A DNA stretch of 64,000 nt from Flavobacteriaceae bacterium UBA6268 (GTDB lineage Bacteria; Bacteroidota; Bacteroidia; Flavobacteriales; Flavobacteriaceae): positions 1 through 64,000 of the forward strand of contig DJVA01000034.1 in the NCBI GenBank assembly GCA_002440705.1, in the 5' to 3' direction. The notes beneath the pieces were generated by a model. That model had not been told where the DNA came from. It did not search any database and saw only the letters and a list, made by a program, of their open reading frames with translations. Positions 1 through 8,425 of the stretch are shown here, piece by piece; the first letter of the stretch is position 1, and each line of letters opens with the position of its first letter. The position numbers were made by a program, and so were the translations under genes.

Positions 1-20
1 CCGGGCTACGCTACACCCCG
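1..20 (-). tRNA. tRNA-Pro, 5' fragment at window edge
   Basis: Read on the minus strand, the first 20 bases form the 5' acceptor strand and start of the D arm of a tRNA, beginning CGGGGTGTAG. This resembles the 5' end of flavobacterial tRNA-Pro as I remember it. The rest lies outside the window, so the anticodon cannot be read. It starts directly after the encoded CCA of tRNA-Ser, which implies processing from one precursor. Confidence 0.6.
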
Positions 21-107
21 TGGCGGAGAGACAGGGATTCGAACCCTGGCAGCACATACGCGCTGACAGATTAGCAATCTGCTCCATTACCACTCTGGCA
101 CCTCTCC
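21..107 (-). tRNA. tRNA-Ser (GCU anticodon)
   Basis: On the minus strand the sequence begins GGAGAGGTGCC and ends CTCTCCGCCA, giving a seven-pair acceptor stem (one G-U) with discriminator G and an encoded CCA. The anticodon loop is TTGCTAA, so the anticodon is GCT (decodes AGC/AGU). The T arm carries GGTTCGAATCC. The length of 87 nt and the long variable arm are typical of class II tRNA-Ser. Confidence 0.96.
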
Positions 108-212
108 TGTTCCCAAAGATCGTGCATTTTTCAATGCGGATGCAAATGTAATTTTATCTCCACAATAACCCAAATAAAAATGTGTTTTTTCAGCATTTTT
201 TAAACAGAGGGC

Positions 213-2252
213 TCACTCAGGGTATTCCACCCTCAAATGGTACATATTGTTCAGTTTTTTCTTCAATACTTTTTTGATGGTTTCAATCTCCTTAAAAGTA
301 ATATTGGAATTGATGAATTGGCCATGTTCCATTTGGCTATTAATAATGTTTTCCACAAAGGCATCTATCTTGGTCGAAGTAGGTTCTTTCAAGCTTTTAC
401 TGGCTGCTTCCACACTATCGGCCATCATTAAAATAGCCGTTTCCTTGGAAAACGGCTTGGGCCCGGGATATCTAAAGTCTTCTTCATTGGCTTCGCCATT
501 GAGTTCCTTTTCTTTTTTATAAAAATAATACACCAAATTGGTTCCGTGGTGGGTCCTGATGAAGTCGATGATGCGATCCGGAAGCTTATTCTTTCGTGCA
601 ATTTCAATTCCCTTGATGACGTGATCAATAATGATTTTAGCACTTTCCTTTGGAGCCAACTCATCCAAGGTATTGATGAGGTTCATTTGGTTTTCGGTAA
701 AACTCGTAGGATGGACCATCTTGCCAATGTCATGATACAATGCCCCAACACGAACCAGCATCGAATTGGCGCCCACCTCGTTGGCTGCAGCTTCGGAAAG
801 GTTGGCCACATTCAGCGAATGATGAAAGGTCCCGGGGGCTTTATTGGACAATTCCTTGAGCAAGGCAGAGTTGGTGTTGCTCAATTCCAACAGCGACACT
901 TCAGAGACCAATCCGAAGATCTTTTCATAAGCATAAATCAAGGGGAAAGCAAACAGGGTAACCAATCCACATACAATGAAGTACAAAAAGTTTTTGTGGT
1001 CGATTTGCTGCAAATTGCCTTCTTGTATGATGAAAAAAGCAAAATAACCCACGATGTAAATCAAAGTAATTTGCCCTACCGAAATAAAAAGGTTGGCACG
1101 CTTGTATAGCTCAGATACCGTAAGTATGGTAACGATCCCAGCAATAATCTGTAGAAACATGAACTCGAAACTATTGGGAACGATAAAGCCTAACAGCAGG
1201 ATGGTCAGCACATGGACAAAAAGACCCAAGCGGGCATCAAAAAAACTTTTGAGAATAATCGGCAAAATACACAACGGGATGATGTAGATGTAACTGGAGT
1301 TGTATTTTACCACCAATGTTGTCATGAATACCATCACAATGACATTGAAAAAAATGAAACTCACCTTGGTATTGTTGCTGAAAATTTCGTGGCGGTATTT
1401 TTTGAGGAAAAGAAATAGCATAATAAAAACCAAGCTTACCAGCAGGGAATAACCAAAAACCAGCCAGTAGTAATTGTTCTTGCTCCACACTTGCGATTGA
1501 AATTGCTCCCTAAGGGAATTCAGGACTTGGTATTTCTCACCTTCAACAACCTCTCCCTTGGCAATAATACGCGAGTTTTTCTCTACGATCCCTTTATTGG
1601 GGTTAATCTCATTGATGGCATTTTCAACCGATGCATCTGTACGCTGCGAATCAAAGGTAGCGTTAGGAATAATGACTGTAGCAAGCAACGATTTCAGTAA
1701 AGGACGGATGTCCCTATTGTTTAGGGTGCGCTTTTCGATCAACGCAACCAACTCATCTTTTGAAAATAATTGCGAATAGACGCTTTCAGACACTTCATTC
1801 CCATCCACCAAATAAACAATCTGATTGGAATCGTAGGATAGTGTTTCGGATAAGACACCTTTACGATAAGCCGTATTAATAATATTTAACCCCAGTTCTT
1901 TGGCAAGCGACTTTCGGGTTGTAAAAAGGGAATCTACATAGTTGGATTCCAGTAAAACCGAAAAGGATTGGAAGGCTTCTGGCGGAATCTCAACATCGAT
2001 ATCAAAGTAAGGAATGGCATTGTTTCGAATGCGTTCCTTTTCCTGCTCTAGGGTCTCCTTGTCTTTTTTTATGGTGAAATTAAAAGGCGCATAATAATTC
2101 TCATACTGCCAAGGTTTTCCTTTCTGAAAGTTGTATTTAAACTGCCCTCCTTTTGGCAATAAATAGATAACCAAAACCGTGCTTACCAGATACAGAAATA
2201 CCTTGTAAATAAAAGATTGGTTGCGGGTAAGAAACAAAAAAAGTCTTTTCAT
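213..2252 (-). CDS. 7TM-HD family cyclic-dinucleotide phosphodiesterase (PgpH-like)
   Basis: Membrane protein of about 680 residues with the PgpH/YqfF architecture: an N-terminal membrane anchor, a large extracytoplasmic 7TMR-HDED region (to about residue 260), a block of hydrophobic segments (about 265-450) and a cytoplasmic HD hydrolase domain (about 470-650). The HD domain shows FHHSLNVANLSE and ALYHDIGKM, which supply the metal-binding His and His-Asp residues, followed by IDHVIKG and RTHHGT. In Firmicutes, PgpH hydrolyses c-di-AMP, so control of c-di-AMP level is the likely role here; substrate is inferred from the family. The ATG at 2252 is preferred over a TTG three codons upstream. 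It is divergent from the thiolase gene. Confidence 0.9.
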   Translation of the reverse strand: MKRLFLFLTRNQSFIYKVFLYLVSTVLVIYLLPKGGQFKYNFQKGKPWQYENYYAPFNFTIKKDKETLEQEKERIRNNAIPYFDIDVEIPPEAFQSFSVLLESNYVDSLFTTRKSLAKELGLNIINTAYRKGVLSETLSYDSNQIVYLVDGNEVSESVYSQLFSKDELVALIEKRTLNNRDIRPLLKSLLATVIIPNATFDSQRTDASVENAINEINPNKGIVEKNSRIIAKGEVVEGEKYQVLNSLREQFQSQVWSKNNYYWLVFGYSLLVSLVFIMLFLFLKKYRHEIFSNNTKVSFIFFNVIVMVFMTTLVVKYNSSYIYIIPLCILPIILKSFFDARLGLFVHVLTILLLGFIVPNSFEFMFLQIIAGIVTILTVSELYKRANLFISVGQITLIYIVGYFAFFIIQEGNLQQIDHKNFLYFIVCGLVTLFAFPLIYAYEKIFGLVSEVSLLELSNTNSALLKELSNKAPGTFHHSLNVANLSEAAANEVGANSMLVRVGALYHDIGKMVHPTSFTENQMNLINTLDELAPKESAKIIIDHVIKGIEIARKNKLPDRIIDFIRTHHGTNLVYYFYKKEKELNGEANEEDFRYPGPKPFSKETAILMMADSVEAASKSLKEPTSTKIDAFVENIINSQMEHGQFINSNITFKEIETIKKVLKKKLNNMYHLRVEYPE

Positions 2253-2304
2253 AGAAAGCAATGGCCAAGTAAAGGTATGAATAAGCTTCGATTTATCCCA
2301 AGCC

Positions 2305-2348
2305 TATATTTGCCCCTAAGGATATTTCATTTTTAATGCGTAATTTTG
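2305..2348 (+). promoter_or_regulatory. Candidate promoter -7 elements for the thiolase gene
   Basis: Two exact matches to the Bacteroidota -7 consensus TAnnTTTG occur in the divergent gap: TATATTTG at 2305-2312 and TAATTTTG at 2341-2348. Neither has a clear TTG -33 element at the usual distance. They lie about 67 and 31 bp before the thiolase ATG. Confidence 0.35.
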
Positions 2349-2379
2349 TAGGACTAAAAAAACGAATAAAACTGCTGAT

Positions 2380-3558
2380 ATGCCTAAAAAAGTAGTGATT
2401 GTAGCAGCCGTAAGGACCCCCATTGGAAGTTTTATGGGAAGTTTATCCTCCCTTACTGCAACCCAGCTGGGAAGTGCAGCCATTAAAGGAGCTCTTGGAA
2501 GAATCCATTTGGATCCCAAATTAGTTTCGGAGGTCTACATGGGAAACGTGGTTCAAGCTGGAGTGGGACAAGCCCCTGCACGACAAGCAGCGCTTGGTGC
2601 AGGCATTCCCGATTCCGTTCCCTGCACAACCGTCAATAAAGTCTGTGCTTCGGGCATGAAAGCCGTAATGCAAGCTGCACAATCCATTGCTCTTGGCGAT
2701 GCAGAAATTATTGTTGCAGGAGGTATGGAAAGCATGAGCAATATTCCGCACTATGTTTACATGCGTACCGGTCAGAAGTTTGGCCCTGCAACCCTAATCG
2801 ATGGCATGCAAAAAGATGGATTGGTCGATGCCTATGATCAAAATGCCATGGGTGTCTGTGCCGACGCTTGCGCCATGGAATACAACTTTTCTAGGGAAGA
2901 CCAAGATGCTTTTGCCGTACAATCCTACGAGCGGTCCGCCAAAGCTTGGAATGAAGGGAAATTCACCAATGAAGTAATCCCTGTTTTGGTGCCACAAAGA
3001 AGGGGTGAGCCGCTTTTGGTTTCAGAAGATGAGGAATATAAAAATGTGAAGATGGACAAAATTGCTTCACTACGCCCAGCTTTTACCAAAGAAGGTACTG
3101 TTACTGCTGCCAATGCTTCAACCATTAATGATGGCGCAGGAGCTATGGTATTGATGTCTGATGAAAAAGCTCAAGCTATGGGTCTTAAACCCCTTGCTGT
3201 AATCCGAAGTTATGCCGATGCAGCCCAAGACCCCAAATGGTTTACCACGGCCCCAGCAAAAGCACTTCCAAAGGCCCTTGCTAAAGCCCACCTAACACTT
3301 GATGAAGTAGACTATTTCGAATTTAACGAAGCCTTTTCGGTCGTGGGTCTTGCAAACATGGAAATCCTTGGTTTGGATTCCAGCATTGTAAATGTAAACG
3401 GTGGAGCTGTTTCTTTAGGACATCCATTAGGCTGTAGCGGGGTGCGCATCCTAATCACATTGCTGAATGTTCTTGAACAACAAGGGGCCAAGATTGGTGC
3501 GGCTGCTATTTGTAATGGCGGTGGTGGCGCTTCGGCTATGATTGTTGAAAGAATTTAG
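2380..3558 (+). CDS. Acetyl-CoA C-acetyltransferase (thiolase)
   Basis: Protein of 392 residues with normal thiolase length. The nucleophilic cysteine is in NKVCASGMKA (about residue 90). The C-terminal half has the NEAFSV motif, GGAVSLGHPLGCSG with the catalytic His, and CNGGGGASAM with the second catalytic Cys. It condenses two acetyl-CoA to acetoacetyl-CoA or runs the reverse thiolysis; short-chain biosynthetic thiolases (AtoB/PhaA type) are the closest type. Preference for synthesis or degradation cannot be told from sequence. A peptidase gene follows after 16 bp on the same strand. Confidence 0.93.
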   Translation: MPKKVVIVAAVRTPIGSFMGSLSSLTATQLGSAAIKGALGRIHLDPKLVSEVYMGNVVQAGVGQAPARQAALGAGIPDSVPCTTVNKVCASGMKAVMQAAQSIALGDAEIIVAGGMESMSNIPHYVYMRTGQKFGPATLIDGMQKDGLVDAYDQNAMGVCADACAMEYNFSREDQDAFAVQSYERSAKAWNEGKFTNEVIPVLVPQRRGEPLLVSEDEEYKNVKMDKIASLRPAFTKEGTVTAANASTINDGAGAMVLMSDEKAQAMGLKPLAVIRSYADAAQDPKWFTTAPAKALPKALAKAHLTLDEVDYFEFNEAFSVVGLANMEILGLDSSIVNVNGGAVSLGHPLGCSGVRILITLLNVLEQQGAKIGAAAICNGGGGASAMIVERI

Positions 3559-3574
3559 CTTCAAAACAGCCTGA

Positions 3575-4324
3575 ATGAAATACGGAATTTGTCCCCAAAG
3601 CATAGTTCCCCTAAGGCTTGAACCTTCCGATAGGAGCGAAATGGTCTCTCAAATACTTTATGGAGAAATCTTTAAAATTGTTGACGCTCGAAAAAAATGG
3701 AGCAAGATACGCCTAGAATTTGATGGTTATGAAGGTTGGGTCGACAACAAGCAATTTAATGTGCTCACTAAAGACCTATACGAATCCCTACAAAAAAAGA
3801 GTCCTGAATACAGCGCCGATTTGGTTGATTTTGTTCTAAATGAATCGCAGCAACTCACCCCAATAACTATTGGGTGCACTGTTAATGGGTGTTCCTTAAT
3901 GAATCACATTTTTGAAGGACACAAACAATCGAAAAAGATGCCCAAAGCGCATCTCGTTGAGACTGCTCTCCTCTACTTAAATGCTCCCTATCTTTGGGGA
4001 GGAAGGACCCCTTTTGGTGTCGATTGTAGTGGCCTTACCCAAATGGTTTATATGCTAAATGGGTATGCGATTCTAAGGGATGCTTCACAACAAGCCACAT
4101 TGGGCGAGGCATTAAGTTTTATTGAAGAAAGTGAGCCTGGCGATCTAGCTTTTTTTGATAATGAAGAGGGTGCTATTATACACGTTGGAATTATCATGGA
4201 AGACCATCACATCATTCATGCCCATGGGAAAGTACGCATCGATCGGCTGGACCACACCGGAATATTCAACTTAGATTCCCGGAAGCATACCCACAAACTT
4301 AGGGTCATCAAAAAAATCATATAA
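3575..4324 (+). CDS. C40 (NlpC/P60) cell-wall peptidase with SH3-like domain
   Basis: The 249-residue protein has an N-terminal bacterial SH3-like region (about 1-65, with GWVDNKQF) and a C-terminal NlpC/P60 domain (about 120-245). Catalytic residues are visible: Cys in PFGVDCSGL, His in IIHVGIIM, and a third polar His in HAHGKV. Family members cleave D-gamma-glutamyl-diamino acid bonds in peptidoglycan stem peptides. I see no obvious signal peptide, so it may be cytoplasmic and act in muropeptide recycling (YkfC-like) or be exported another way. The gene ends in a terminator hairpin. Confidence 0.88.
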   Translation: MKYGICPQSIVPLRLEPSDRSEMVSQILYGEIFKIVDARKKWSKIRLEFDGYEGWVDNKQFNVLTKDLYESLQKKSPEYSADLVDFVLNESQQLTPITIGCTVNGCSLMNHIFEGHKQSKKMPKAHLVETALLYLNAPYLWGGRTPFGVDCSGLTQMVYMLNGYAILRDASQQATLGEALSFIEESEPGDLAFFDNEEGAIIHVGIIMEDHHIIHAHGKVRIDRLDHTGIFNLDSRKHTHKLRVIKKII

Positions 4325-4354
4325 AAAAAGCTTCCGTTTGGAAGCTTTTTTTTG
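4323..4354. terminator. Bidirectional intrinsic terminator
   Basis: The inverted repeat AAGCTTCC / GGAAGCTT with a short loop is flanked by an A run on the left and a T run on the right. It can end transcription from both the C40 peptidase gene (plus) and the TPR gene (minus). Confidence 0.88.
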
Positions 4355-4368
4355 GGCGGTAAGGATTA

Positions 4369-5628
4369 TCAGTTTTCCAGACTATCCAATTTGGCCTTGG
4401 TGGCCTTATACTTATCGTCCATGCCCATTTGGCTGTAAAGATTTACTAGGGTATGCAACACGTCGGTATTGTCGGGTACCACCATAGCTGCTTTTTCAAG
4501 ATAAGGCAAAGCTTTTTCATACATCTTCTTTCTAACTTCCTTGAGTTCGTCGTAGCGAAGGTTATCGGCACGGCTGTTCCCCAAATTGTTCATCTCTTCA
4601 ATAATTTTGCTTTCATCATGGAGGATCAACAAAGCCGTATTTATAAGTGCGGGCGAATAATCCGGCTTTAACTCAAGGGCCTTGCTATAGTATTCCCCAG
4701 CTTTTTCCATGTCGCCCAATTGAGCAGAGCTAACACCAAGATTGAAATATAGTTCTGGGTTATTGGGATCTGTCTTCACAATTTCGGCCATGAGTTGGGT
4801 ATATTTATCGATATCGCCCATTTTATAGGCCAAATCTGCTTCAGAGCGTATTAGGGTAACATCATTGGGGTTGGCTGCCCTTGCTTTTTTGATGACAGCA
4901 GATGCCTTTTCAGTATTGCCTTGGTTAAGATAAATAAGCGTTATTTTTTGTAGCATATCTGGAACAAGCGATTCCGTTTTGCGGTCTACAGGATTGGTAT
5001 ATTTCATAAATTTAACCATGTTGTCCCTATCCTCCATTGTTGCGTAAACCTGCTCGGCTCCATCTTCAGGATTGGTTGCAGAGTATTCGATATGGATACC
5101 TGTAAAGCCCATATCAAGCAATTTTTCATAATATGAAAGCGCTGTGGTAAGATCGCCTGCATTCCATGAATTCCCCGCAGCATAATAGAGATAGGATGTG
5201 TCTTTAGTACTAAAATTGTAAGCTTCCAAAAGCTTTTGCGAGGCTCCGCTGTAGTCTTTTGAATTTTGGCTGTCAATCGCACTAGTCACCAAGGTATTTT
5301 TAAGGCTTTCTTCGGCTTGTTGCAGGCGGTCTCCTTCTTTGGATCCAAGCTCTTTGGCCTTCAAAAGCTCTGCAGCAGCCATTTTCATTTTTTCGAAATT
5401 GCTTTTACCTGCCTGCCCTAAAAGCGCCTCGCCCTTGATAAGATGGAATTGCGCTTTTGTGGCATTGTCTGCTGCACCTAAAAGCGCTTCGGCCTCAGTT
5501 AAACTATTTAGGGCCTCAGCATAATTTTTATCTGCTAACGCTTTGTCTGCCTTTCGCAATTCTTTCTTTTGAGCAAAAGTGATGCTAGAAAACACAAGTA
5601 ATGCTAGTAGTAATAATTGTCGTTTCAT
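4369..5628 (-). CDS. Exported tetratricopeptide-repeat protein
   Basis: From the ATG at 5628 the product is about 419 residues, with a Sec signal peptide (MKRQLLLLALLVFSSITFAQ). The reading frame stays open upstream into gyrA, but the signal peptide fixes this start, 13 bp after the gyrA stop. The body is alpha-helical TPR, clearest near PELYFNLGVSSAQLGDMEKA and at NPNDVTLIRSEADLAYKMGD. TPRs mediate protein-protein contacts; no enzymatic motif is seen. The location is probably periplasmic. It is probably cotranscribed with gyrA; function unknown. Confidence 0.88.
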   Translation of the reverse strand: MKRQLLLLALLVFSSITFAQKKELRKADKALADKNYAEALNSLTEAEALLGAADNATKAQFHLIKGEALLGQAGKSNFEKMKMAAAELLKAKELGSKEGDRLQQAEESLKNTLVTSAIDSQNSKDYSGASQKLLEAYNFSTKDTSYLYYAAGNSWNAGDLTTALSYYEKLLDMGFTGIHIEYSATNPEDGAEQVYATMEDRDNMVKFMKYTNPVDRKTESLVPDMLQKITLIYLNQGNTEKASAVIKKARAANPNDVTLIRSEADLAYKMGDIDKYTQLMAEIVKTDPNNPELYFNLGVSSAQLGDMEKAGEYYSKALELKPDYSPALINTALLILHDESKIIEEMNNLGNSRADNLRYDELKEVRKKMYEKALPYLEKAAMVVPDNTDVLHTLVNLYSQMGMDDKYKATKAKLDSLEN

Positions 5629-5641
5629 TGGTGTGAATTGT

Positions 5642-8164
5642 TTATTCGTTAATTTCGGTTTGCGCGTCAGTTTTATCAATAGCCGTGCCATTCTCTGATT
5701 CCATCGTTTCGCCATCTACCTCATCTTCATCGTGCATTACTTTTGCAACTGCAGCGATGGAATCGTCCTCCCGTACCTTAATCAATCGAACCCCTTGGGT
5801 TGCACGTCCCATAACGCGAAGGTCTTCCACGGCCATGCGAATGGCAATTCCTGATTTATTGATGATCATTAAATCATCGGTATCGGATACATTTTTGATA
5901 GCCACTAAATTACCGGTTTTTTCTGTAATATTTATAGTTTTCACCCCTTTTCCTCCACGATTGGTAATGCGGTAATCTTCAATACTGGACCTTTTCCCAT
6001 AGCCATTCTCTGAGACAACCAAAATATCGGTTCCATCTTCATTGATAGCTACCATCCCAATCACTTCATCTTTTTTGCCACTCAAGGTAATCCCCCGTAC
6101 TCCCGATGCATTCCTTCCCATGGGGCGCGTTTTTTCTTCTTCAAAGCGAATGGCTTTACCGGAACGCACTGCCAGCATCACCTGGCTATCACCAGTGGTG
6201 AGTTTGGCCTCCAGTAGTTCATCGCCTTCCCGAATGGTGATGGCATTAATTCCATTGGCCCGGGGTCTTGAGTATTGTTCCAATGGCGTTTTTTTGACCT
6301 GTCCTTTTTTGGTGGCCATGATTACATAATGATTGTTGATGTAATCTTCGTCCTTGAGGTCTTGGGTGCAAATAAAAGCTTTGACTTTATCATCCTGCTC
6401 AATATTAATTAGGTTTTGAATGGCGCGACCTTTAGACTGCCTACTTCCCTCTGGAATCTCAAAAACCCGCATCCAAAAACATTTTCCCTTTTGAGTGAAA
6501 AATAACATGTATTGGTGATTGGTCCCAACAAAAAGATGTTCCAAAAAATCTTCATTTCTGGTTGCAGAAGCCTTTTGACCTACTCCCCCCCTATTTTGAG
6601 TTTTGTATTCGGTAAGTGATGTACGCTTGATGTAACCGGCATGGGAGATTGTGATGACTACTTTTTCATCGGCAATCAAATCGGTGATGCTCACATCCCC
6701 TCCTGCATATTCAATATCGGAACGGCGTTCATCGCCATAACGTTCGCGCACTTCCTTGAGTTCGTCCTTAATGATGTCCATTCGACGCTCTTTTTTAGCA
6801 AGGATGTCCTTGTAATCTTCGATGGTTTTCATCAATTCTTCGTATTCACTGCGAAGTTTGTCTTGCTCCAGTCCAGTCAATTGGCGCAAACGCATTTCAA
6901 CGATGGCCCTGGCCTGTATTTCTGAAAGCTCAAAGCGTTCCATCAGCTTCTCCCTGGCTTCATCGGCATTGGCAGAGGCCCGGATCAGGGCAATCACTTC
7001 ATCAATGTTATCGGAAGCAATAATCAATCCTTCCAGTATGTGGGCCCGTTCTTCGGCTTTACGAAGCAAATATTCGGTACGTCGCGTCACCACTTCATGG
7101 CGGTGTTCCACAAAGTAGTGGATCAATTCCTTCAAATTGAGAAGCTGGGGGCGTCCATTTACCAGGGCAATGTTATTGACACTGAAACTGGATTGCAGGG
7201 CCGTATATTTGAAAAGTGTGTTCAAAACAATGTTCGGAATGGCATCGCGTTTGAGGAGGTACACAATACGCATTCCCTTGCGATCTGATTCATCGCGGAT
7301 ATTAGAAATGCCCTCAATTTTCTTGTCATTTACCAAGTCGGCCGTTTTTTTAATCATGTCGGCCTTGTTTACCTGATAAGGGATTTCCGTCACAATGATG
7401 CATTCCCTGCCTTCAACTTCCTCGAAGTGGGATTTAGCGCGCATCACCACCCTTCCCCTTCCGGTATGAAAGGCTTCACGCACTCCTTCGTATCCATAAA
7501 TAATTCCCCCTGTTGGAAAATCGGGAGCTTTGACGTATTGCATCAATTCATCGATCCCAATTTCATTGTTTTCGATATAGGCAATTGTACCATCAACCAC
7601 TTCGGAAAGATTGTGAGGAGGCATGTTGGTTGCCATTCCAACAGCAATTCCCGAAGCACCGTTCAATAAAAGGGTTGGTACCCTAGTGGGTAATACGGTA
7701 GGTTCTTTGTACTCATCTGAAAAGTTCAGCTGAAAATCGACGGTTTCCTTATCGATGTCCGATAGCATGTCCTCCGACATTTTCTGCATCCGAGCCTCGG
7801 TATAACGCATAGCGGCAGGGTTGTCGCCATCGATAGAGCCGAAATTACCCTGTCCATCGACTAGCATGTAGCGGAGGCTCCATTCTTGTGCCATCCGGAC
7901 CATGGTATCGTAAATGGAGGAATCGCCATGAGGGTGGTATTTTCCCATCACCTCACCAACGATGGTTGCCGATTTTTTATACGGCACATTGGACCGAACT
8001 CCTAAAGTATGCATACCGTAAAGCACACGACGGTGTACAGGTTTAAAACCGTCCCTTACATCAGGTAATGCACGTGACACAATGACCGACATCGAATAGT
8101 CGATGTAAGCCGATTTCATTTCATCTTCAATATTGATAGGAATCAATTTTTCACCTTCAGCCAT
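5642..8164 (-). CDS. gyrA: DNA gyrase subunit A
   Basis: The 840-residue protein is full length. The breakage-reunion domain is N-terminal with catalytic Tyr121 in AAMRYTEAR. The quinolone-resistance region reads YHPHGDSSIYDT, with Ser82 and Asp86 at the positions equivalent to E. coli Ser83 and Asp87, so it looks quinolone-sensitive at these sites. The C-terminal beta-pinwheel follows (about 500-810). The GyrA box, canonically QRRGGKG, reads QNRGGVG, and a later blade has TNRGGKG. The tail is acidic. With GyrB it introduces negative supercoils. A TPR gene follows 13 bp downstream. Confidence 0.98.
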   Translation of the reverse strand: MAEGEKLIPINIEDEMKSAYIDYSMSVIVSRALPDVRDGFKPVHRRVLYGMHTLGVRSNVPYKKSATIVGEVMGKYHPHGDSSIYDTMVRMAQEWSLRYMLVDGQGNFGSIDGDNPAAMRYTEARMQKMSEDMLSDIDKETVDFQLNFSDEYKEPTVLPTRVPTLLLNGASGIAVGMATNMPPHNLSEVVDGTIAYIENNEIGIDELMQYVKAPDFPTGGIIYGYEGVREAFHTGRGRVVMRAKSHFEEVEGRECIIVTEIPYQVNKADMIKKTADLVNDKKIEGISNIRDESDRKGMRIVYLLKRDAIPNIVLNTLFKYTALQSSFSVNNIALVNGRPQLLNLKELIHYFVEHRHEVVTRRTEYLLRKAEERAHILEGLIIASDNIDEVIALIRASANADEAREKLMERFELSEIQARAIVEMRLRQLTGLEQDKLRSEYEELMKTIEDYKDILAKKERRMDIIKDELKEVRERYGDERRSDIEYAGGDVSITDLIADEKVVITISHAGYIKRTSLTEYKTQNRGGVGQKASATRNEDFLEHLFVGTNHQYMLFFTQKGKCFWMRVFEIPEGSRQSKGRAIQNLINIEQDDKVKAFICTQDLKDEDYINNHYVIMATKKGQVKKTPLEQYSRPRANGINAITIREGDELLEAKLTTGDSQVMLAVRSGKAIRFEEEKTRPMGRNASGVRGITLSGKKDEVIGMVAINEDGTDILVVSENGYGKRSSIEDYRITNRGGKGVKTINITEKTGNLVAIKNVSDTDDLMIINKSGIAIRMAVEDLRVMGRATQGVRLIKVREDDSIAAVAKVMHDEDEVDGETMESENGTAIDKTDAQTEINE

Positions 8165-8322
8165 AGGTATTTATGGATTTTTTTTGCGGGTTAAACTAAA
8201 GAAGCAATATACAGTATTTTGTAGGCATGAAGCGGTTTTTGCTGGGTAAAAATCAAGTTTTTATTAACAATATTTTCCTTGGAAACCGTTAATAACTATC
8301 GTACATTAGTCTTTGAATTTTG

Positions 8323-8378
8323 AAGGAATTTGCTTCCTTTTACAAATACCCAAATCAATAGGGCATAGTATTTGCCCT
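8323..8378 (+). promoter_or_regulatory. Two inverted repeats upstream of clpC
   Basis: The 261 bp gap between gyrA and clpC contains AAGGAA-N5-TTCCTT (8323-8339) and AGGGCA-N7-TGCCCT (8360-8378), both perfect 6-bp inverted repeats. They may be operator sites or leader hairpins. A weak TTAGTCTTTG promoter-like element lies just upstream at about 8306-8315. The rest of the gap shows nothing recognisable. Confidence 0.4.
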
Positions 8379-8425
8379 GTGCAATTTAAATTTTAATACA
8401 TTTAGCCTAATAGGAGTACGATTTT

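Noticed and set aside
546..1109. 187-codon open frame antisense to the 7TM-HD gene
   Set aside because: It lies entirely within a conserved coding region and has no recognisable domain; Bacteroidota genes give many open antisense frames.
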